The notes under the pieces: model-generated
Told to the model about the DNA's origin: nothing
What the model saw: the letters and a program-made list of their open reading frames with translations, nothing else
Databases searched by the model: none
Assembly: GCA_039720395.1 (NCBI GenBank)
Contig: CM077831.1
Span: 31,659,695 to 31,723,694 of the forward strand
Source of the DNA: Liquidambar formosana
Taxonomy: Eukaryota > Streptophyta > Magnoliopsida > Saxifragales > Altingiaceae
DNA length: 64,000 nt
Direction of reading: 5' to 3'
Translations under genes and position numbers: made by a program
Shown here: one piece after another, positions 58,177 through 64,000 of the stretch
Position numbering within the stretch: the first letter of the stretch is position 1
Layout of the letters: each line of letters opens with the position of its first letter

Positions 58177-59793
58177 GATTTCTCTCGTGTTTTTCTCCGC
58201 CATTATAGCGACTGAGAAATCGCAATAATCCCCATGTTTTGATCCAACAGGTTTTCCTCCCCTCGCTCCCACAGATCTCCGCCGATCTGACTCAACAAGT
58301 AGGTTCATATATATGTGTATTATGTGGCTTTGACAGATCTGATATTGCTTTTTTTTTTTTTTTTTTGTTTTTGGGTTCGAATTTGTTATTTAAAAATTGT
58401 TAAATATCCAGTGATCGTGTTTCCGTAGATGTATTCAGCTCGATGGTGCCTTTTATTATTATTTTATTGTATTGTGAATTTTAGCTTCGTTTGGTTGCTG
58501 AGAAAACGCGAGAAAAGGGAAGAAATTGGGATGTTTAATTTTAGAATTATTCTTGTTTGGGGATTGATACGATTATTTGGTTTAGTCGAGACGAGTTTTT
58601 AGTTTTTCGGAAAACAAGACGACATGAAACGTGATTTTCAATGTATGTGTGTTTGATTTCCTTTAGTTTTTGTGGCAACCGGACATAGGGTTAGTGCAGA
58701 ATCATGCAATATGATGGAATTTAAAGTGGAAAATCATTTATTTATTTCAAAGTGCATCCAAGATCGTTTGCAAGTTTTGCCTCTTGTTCAAACATTATCA
58801 TGCATCGTGTTGAAGATCTATTTGGGGTTTGCGTTGAATAATCGATATCTGAGGGTGTTGATCAATAGTCATTCAATTCATCACTTGTTCGCCATCTAAT
58901 ATGAAAAAATTTCCTTCAAGTGATGTTCTTTATCTTTAGTTCAGGTTTCTTTTTCTTTCAATGGGGTTTCGCGCGGGGCCATGGGATTTTTGTCATCTTT
59001 TATTTGCCTAGAGGTGACCTTAGAAGCATGGATCCCCTTTGATAGTGACTAGGTTTATTGTAATTGAATAACCAACAAAAAAGTGTGGTGCCAATGTCTC
59101 GTCACTGTATTCCAGTATGAGGTTTGTATTGGAATGAAATGGTGTGTGACAAGGCATTAGGGTCTTGAAACTGGGAGGCACAAGACTTGACGCGAGGCTT
59201 AAGCGCAATTGCACACTGAGACATCTCATGTGGATTTAAAACTTATTTGGATGGACATAAAGATAGAATTCGGCAGATAATTATAGTTCATAGGTTCTGT
59301 TTTGGCTGCATAGGATGTCAGGCAGATTAGGAGGTTAAGTCTGGATTGTGTAAGTTGCTTGATTTCTTTAAAATGATTAACAAGGTTTGCTTTTCGATTT
59401 TGTCTACTTGGACTCTCTCTCTCTCTCTCTCTCTCTTCTTCATTAGTATAAATAGGGCATTTCGTAGACTAGATTTTTACCTATGTTAGCCTAAGTACCT
59501 CCGAATGAGAAACAATCAAACTTCCTCACACATAAAAGAAGGGGGGAAAATGAAGAACAAGGTTGACAGTAATGGATGCTGTGTCATAGTTGTTCCCTAT
59601 TTTAGCACGAGTGCCCTTTTATTTGTTGCTTGAATTTCTTATGTGTTTTGCCCTCTCATCTTACCGCTTCCCACTCCTCCTTTGCTGAATGTCTGGTTAG
59701 CATAAATTCAAAGTGTCTTTTGGTTTGTCTTTGAGAAATTTATGATGCATTTTATTTTTCTTTTTGCAGATTGAAATTGGTTGAATATATTTA

Positions 59794-59820
59794 ATGGATG
59801 ATGATTGTACAGATGGATAA
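59794..59820 (+). promoter_or_regulatory. Eight-codon uORF overlapping the SMG7 start
   Basis: ATG at 59794 opens a frame reading MDDDCTDG and stops at TAA 59818-59820. It starts four bases before the SMG7 ATG at 59798, in another frame, and ends beyond the second in-frame SMG7 ATGs. A ribosome using it would miss the first SMG7 starts. Confidence 0.6.
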
Positions 59821-62800
59821 AATGTCTGCTCCTTCATCAAGGGAGCTTGCTCAGCGTCTTTATGACAAGGTCTTTAACTTTTACTCTGTAGAGGTTGAAC
59901 CCCTCCTGGCACCACGTGGATGGGGGTGCTCTTTTTCCGTCTTAATCTTCCTTATTTCAATTATGTGCTTAATTTTAACACAAGTTACTGAATTACAATT
60001 GTATTAACAGATGGCGGGCTGCTTTAGAATGTTCATAGATTACTGGTTATGGAATTCCACTTTTATTTTTTTTTTTCCCAAAATTGATGTAAATTATGTA
60101 TTAAATGACTAGTAAATGCTTTGAAACATAACAATTTTTTTTAATGCATTCTTTTTCTTCTTCTTTTTTACGGGGGTAAATGTGTCTGTATTCAAAAGGA
60201 GATGGCCTTCAGCTAGTAGTATATAAGATGTATATTAGAGATGAAAAAGGATTAACCTTGATTACAACAATCTAAAAAAAATGAGTAAAGGAATTCTAAA
60301 TTCTACCATTGAAGTTTTAAACCGGAGAAAAAGCGACTCTGGTGGGATTTCATTAAGCTGCACAACTGATAATTCCAAATCATCAAATATTCTTCTATTT
60401 CTTTATCTCCACATGCTTTACATGAGACTGTGAAGTAACGATCTCCGAATCTAAAATACCCTTCATTCTTCTATTCCCTCCTTGTATTCACCAGCACTTT
60501 AATAGATCTATCATCAATTTTGTCAACACCCAAAGCCATATGAAGGTTGAGGTTTTTCACAAAAAGGTGCCACTTATTCCAAATTCCAATCTTGAAAACT
60601 TCGAACAAAAATAGATTTACCCTCCTCCAACCACAACACATATCTATATACAGAGAGATAGAGAGGTTCATTTAATCTATGTTTTATTACTTGTAAAAGT
60701 CATGGTTAAAAATTTATTTACAATTGTCCTGTATGCAGAATGTTGAGTTGGAGAATAGGCGTCGGAGGTCAGCACAGGCAAGAATTCCCTCCGATCCCAA
60801 TGCCTGGCAACAGATGCGAGAGAATTTTGAAGCAATAATTCTTGAGGATCATGCTTTTTCTGAACAGCACAATATAGAATATGCTCTGTGGCAATTACAT
60901 TATAAACGAATTGAGGAATTGAGAGCACACTTTAGTGCTGCTCTAACTTCTGCAGGCTCAACCACATCTCAGGGTGGGAAGGGTCCTACACGACCTGATC
61001 GGATCACAAAGATACGTCTGCAGTTTAAGACCTTCCTTTCAGAAGCAACTGGTTTTTATCATGATCTGATTTTGAAAATCAGGGCGAAGCATGGGCTTCC
61101 TCTGGGTTATTTCTCTGAGGAATCAGAGTGTCAAATTGTCATGGAGAAGGATGGAAAAAAATCAGCTGAAATGAAGAAGGTTTTGATATCCTGTCACCGA
61201 TGTTTGATATACCTGGGTGACCTTGCACGTTACAGAGGACTATATGGGGAGGGTGACTCCAGAAGGCGTGATTATGCAGCAGCTTCAAGTTACTACTTGC
61301 AAGCTGCCTCTCTTTGGCCGTCAAGTGGGAATCCCCATCATCAGGTGGTCTTCCTTTTTTTTTTTTTCTTTTTTGGTATCTAAATTCTGCTGTTATCATC
61401 GAATTTGTCATTTTTTTTTTTCATGATTCACATTTTTTTTTTTTTTTTTTTTTTGATAACGGTGGAACCATCCCATGGCAGGGCCCGTTGGACCCACTCA
61501 TGGAACTTCATGATTCACATTTTTTCATGATTGTAATTTAAACAGTGGGACAAATTTTTCTTATTTCTTATTTCTTATTTTTCCAGCTTGCAATATTGGC
61601 TTCTTATTCAAGTGATGAGTTGGTGACTGTTTATCGGTACTTCCGAAGTGTGGCAGTGGATAGCCCCTTTTCGACTGCCAGGGATAATTTGATTGTTGCA
61701 TTTGAAAAGGTATTGCTTTATTCATATTGATTTTTGCATTTGCTCCTTATTAAGCCACCCGCTGTTAGCTTGAATTATGTAGATTGACAATTAAAAGAGT
61801 TTGATGTAGACTGTAGAAGTTTGAGCATTTGACATATGAGTTGATGATATGGCAGAATCGCCAGAGTTACTCTCTGCTGCTTGGGGATTCTAAGGCTGCT
61901 GCAGTCAAGGAGCTGACTGTGCCGGTGAATTCCAAAGGAAGAGGAAAAGGGGAAGCAAAATTTCCATCTAAAGATACCAACATGGAAGGCAGCCTTGTCA
62001 AGGAAAGGGCATCCAGTATCAATGAGACATATAAAGCCTTTTGTGTTCGATTTGTCCGTCTAAATGGCATTCTTTTCACTCGGACAAGGTATTTTATCTT
62101 GAAAGTTAATAAATTTGGTTTATTATTGATCAGGTTTAATGGAGTATGTGCTTATATTCTACTTTCTTTCTCCAGCCTGGAAACATTTGCAGAAGTTTTC
62201 TCTTTGGTTATCAGTTCCCTGCATGAGCTTCTTTCTTCTGGACCAGAAGAGGAGCTGAATTTTGGCACAGATGCTGTTGAAAATGGACTTTTCATTGTTA
62301 GGCTTATCTCCATTCTTATATTCACAGTTCATAATGTGAATAAGGAGACTGAAGGTCAGACATATGCTGAAATCTTACAGCGTACAGTTCTGCAGCAGAA
62401 TGCATTTACTGCAGTTTTTGAGTTTATGGGGCACATATTGAAGAGATGCATACAGTTGCAAGATCCTTCTTCAAGTTACCTTTTACCTGGCGTTATGGTT
62501 TTTGTGGAATGGTTGGCCTGTTGTCCGGATGTTGCATCAGGCAATGATGTGGATGAGAAACAAGCATCTGCTAGATCAATATTTTGGAAGCAGTGCATAT
62601 CCTTCTTGAATAAACTCTTGTCAAATGGTTTTGTGTCCATGGATGATGAAGACGAGACATGCTTTTTCAACATGAGCAGGTATGAAGAAGGGGAAACTGA
62701 AAATCGGCTTGCCTTGTGGGAGGACTTCGAGTTGAGAGGATTCTTGCCACTTCTTCCGGCACAAACCATTTTGGACTTTTCAAGGAAGCATTCCTTTGGA

Positions 62801-64000
62801 AGTGATGGAAATAAGCAGAAAAAAGCCCGTGCTAAGAGGATTTTAGCTGCAGGAAAGGTCCTGGCAAATGTTGTCAGGGTTGATCAAAAGGCAATATGTT
62901 TTGATTCAAAGGTGAAGAAATTTGTTATTGGTGTTGAACCTCAAATGTCAGAAGATCTCATGCTTACTCACAAGTCAGGCATGCCTAAATCAAATGGTAC
63001 TATTCAAGAAAGTCCAGCAGAGAAAACTATGAATTTGGGAGTTGTGCAGCCAAATGAGCAGTTATATGTGGAAGGGGAAGAGGAGGATGAGGTTATTGTC
63101 TTTAAGCCAACGGTGACTGAGAAGCGAACTGATATGATTGGTACATGGACCCCTTATGAGGGTCTCGAGCCTGGCCAAAATGCTCCTGTAGGTGATTTGC
63201 CATTTTATGGTACTTCTGTGCCAGCCCCCTTTAATAATCTTCGGCAGCAGACTGCTTTAGATGCAAGGTTACAACCACATGTACCTGTTGCTAATATTGT
63301 CCCCCAGAATCTGCAACAACCAATTCAACCGTATTCTGCAAAGTGGTTAGATCAACAAACTTCTCTTGCTAATGGCTTGAAAGGTTTGGGCTTTTTGGAA
63401 AATGGACATGTATTTAAACCCGAGATGCAAGAACATGTAGCCATTTCGCATCCTTCTTCAGTTCCCCTTCCCTCTTCGCTTTCACTTGCCTTCCAACAAT
63501 CTGTTGATGTAAATGGGAGTGGTATATTTTATAATCAGTTGAAAGCCCCAGACACTTTGATACCTTCGAAGGTTGATAGTATTGCAGCCTCTGGAGTTAA
63601 GGCTGACAGTTTGGCTATAAATTCATCACCAGCTTTGCCAGCAAGTTCAAAAAGAAGTCCAGTGAGCCGACCTGTTAGGCACCTTGGTCCTCCACCTGGC
63701 TTTAGTTCTGTTCCTCCGAAACAAGTGAATGAACCCATATCCAGTTCACATCTGACGAGTGTGAATCCACCAATGGATGACTATAGCTGGTTGGATGGAT
63801 ATCAGTTGCCATCATCTACACAGGGCACTGGGCTTAACAATTCCATCCATTACCCATCTCATGCTCAGGTTATCAGTAATAGCAATGGCATGGTGGGGAC
63901 AATTAACTTTCCCTTTCCTGGAAAAGTCCCGAGAATGCAGTTCCAAATGGAAAAACAGAAAGGCTGGCAAGAATACCAGTCCATTGAGCATCTAAAACTT
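59798..64000 (+). CDS. SMG7: SMG7 / EST1-like NMD protein (3' end outside window)
   Basis: The first 953 codons are present; Arabidopsis SMG7 has just over 1,050, so the end lies beyond the window. SMG7 binds phosphorylated UPF1 in nonsense-mediated mRNA decay and in plants is also needed to exit meiosis. Exons: 59798-59869, 60739-61344, 61587-61709, 61856-62088 and 62176 onward; all phases join. After MDKMSAPSSRELAQRLYDK comes the 14-3-3-like, helical-repeat N-terminal domain (residues about 25-270), with PSDPNAWQQMRENFEAIILE, FSEQHNIEYALWQLHYKRIE and CHRCLIYLGDLARYR. The EST1-type helical domain follows to about residue 600. The C-terminal part is low-complexity and rich in Pro, Ser and Gln, with the plant-typical FKPTVTEKRTDMIG and DDYSWLDGYQLP motifs. 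The start is the first in-frame ATG; Met at 59813 and 59822 are alternatives. A 5'UTR intron precedes it. Confidence 0.93.

Overview
This is a nuclear DNA window from a flowering plant, most likely a eudicot. It is AT-rich, its genes have many introns with GT-AG borders, and it carries TIR, Helitron-like and TRIM transposons. Its five recognisable genes are all plant genes with close Arabidopsis relatives. No species can be assigned from the sequence alone.

Layout: (1) 1-7.6 kb is intergenic and transposon-rich. It holds an LTR-like remnant, a 1.4-kb PIF/Harbinger-type element with an internal minisatellite, and a 1.1-kb hAT-type element that has captured a DUF4228/PADRE gene fragment. (2) 7.75-11.0 kb, plus strand: a two-exon gene for a short THA8-like PPR protein. 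(3) 13.6-15.8 kb, minus strand: an intronless-CDS P-type PPR gene with 17 repeats, closest in my recollection to At4g28010. (4) 16-24 kb: gene-poor, with an RNase H-like pseudogene fragment, MITEs and two local tandem duplications. (5) 24.2-46.2 kb, plus strand: one 22-exon gene of about 22 kb for a PH-RhoGAP protein (PHGAP/REN1 family, At5g19390-like). Its introns hold a complete TRIM retroelement, a partial TRIM, MITEs and a 1.6-kb Harbinger-type element carrying a decayed GH17 beta-1,3-glucanase fragment. (6) 46.2-51.6 kb: intergenic, with a 652-bp hAT element with perfect target duplications and a 3.1-kb Helitron candidate. (7) 51.65-53.6 kb, plus strand: a phospholipase A2 family gene with a 5'UTR intron. 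(8) 53.6-58.1 kb: intergenic, with a SINE, an hAT relic and MITEs. (9) 58.1 kb to the window end, plus strand: SMG7 (EST1-like, nonsense-mediated decay), about 953 codons present, cut by the window edge.

The genes do not form one pathway. The PH-RhoGAP gene and SMG7 correspond to At5g19390 and At5g19400, which are neighbours in Arabidopsis, so this looks like conserved microsynteny with a PLA2 gene lying between them here. Points most worth checking are the two transposons of different superfamilies that carry host gene fragments, the duplicated 'empty site' beside one of them, a one-base frame conflict in the last RhoGAP exon, and an eight-codon uORF overlapping the SMG7 start. I saw no rRNA, tRNA or CRISPR features.
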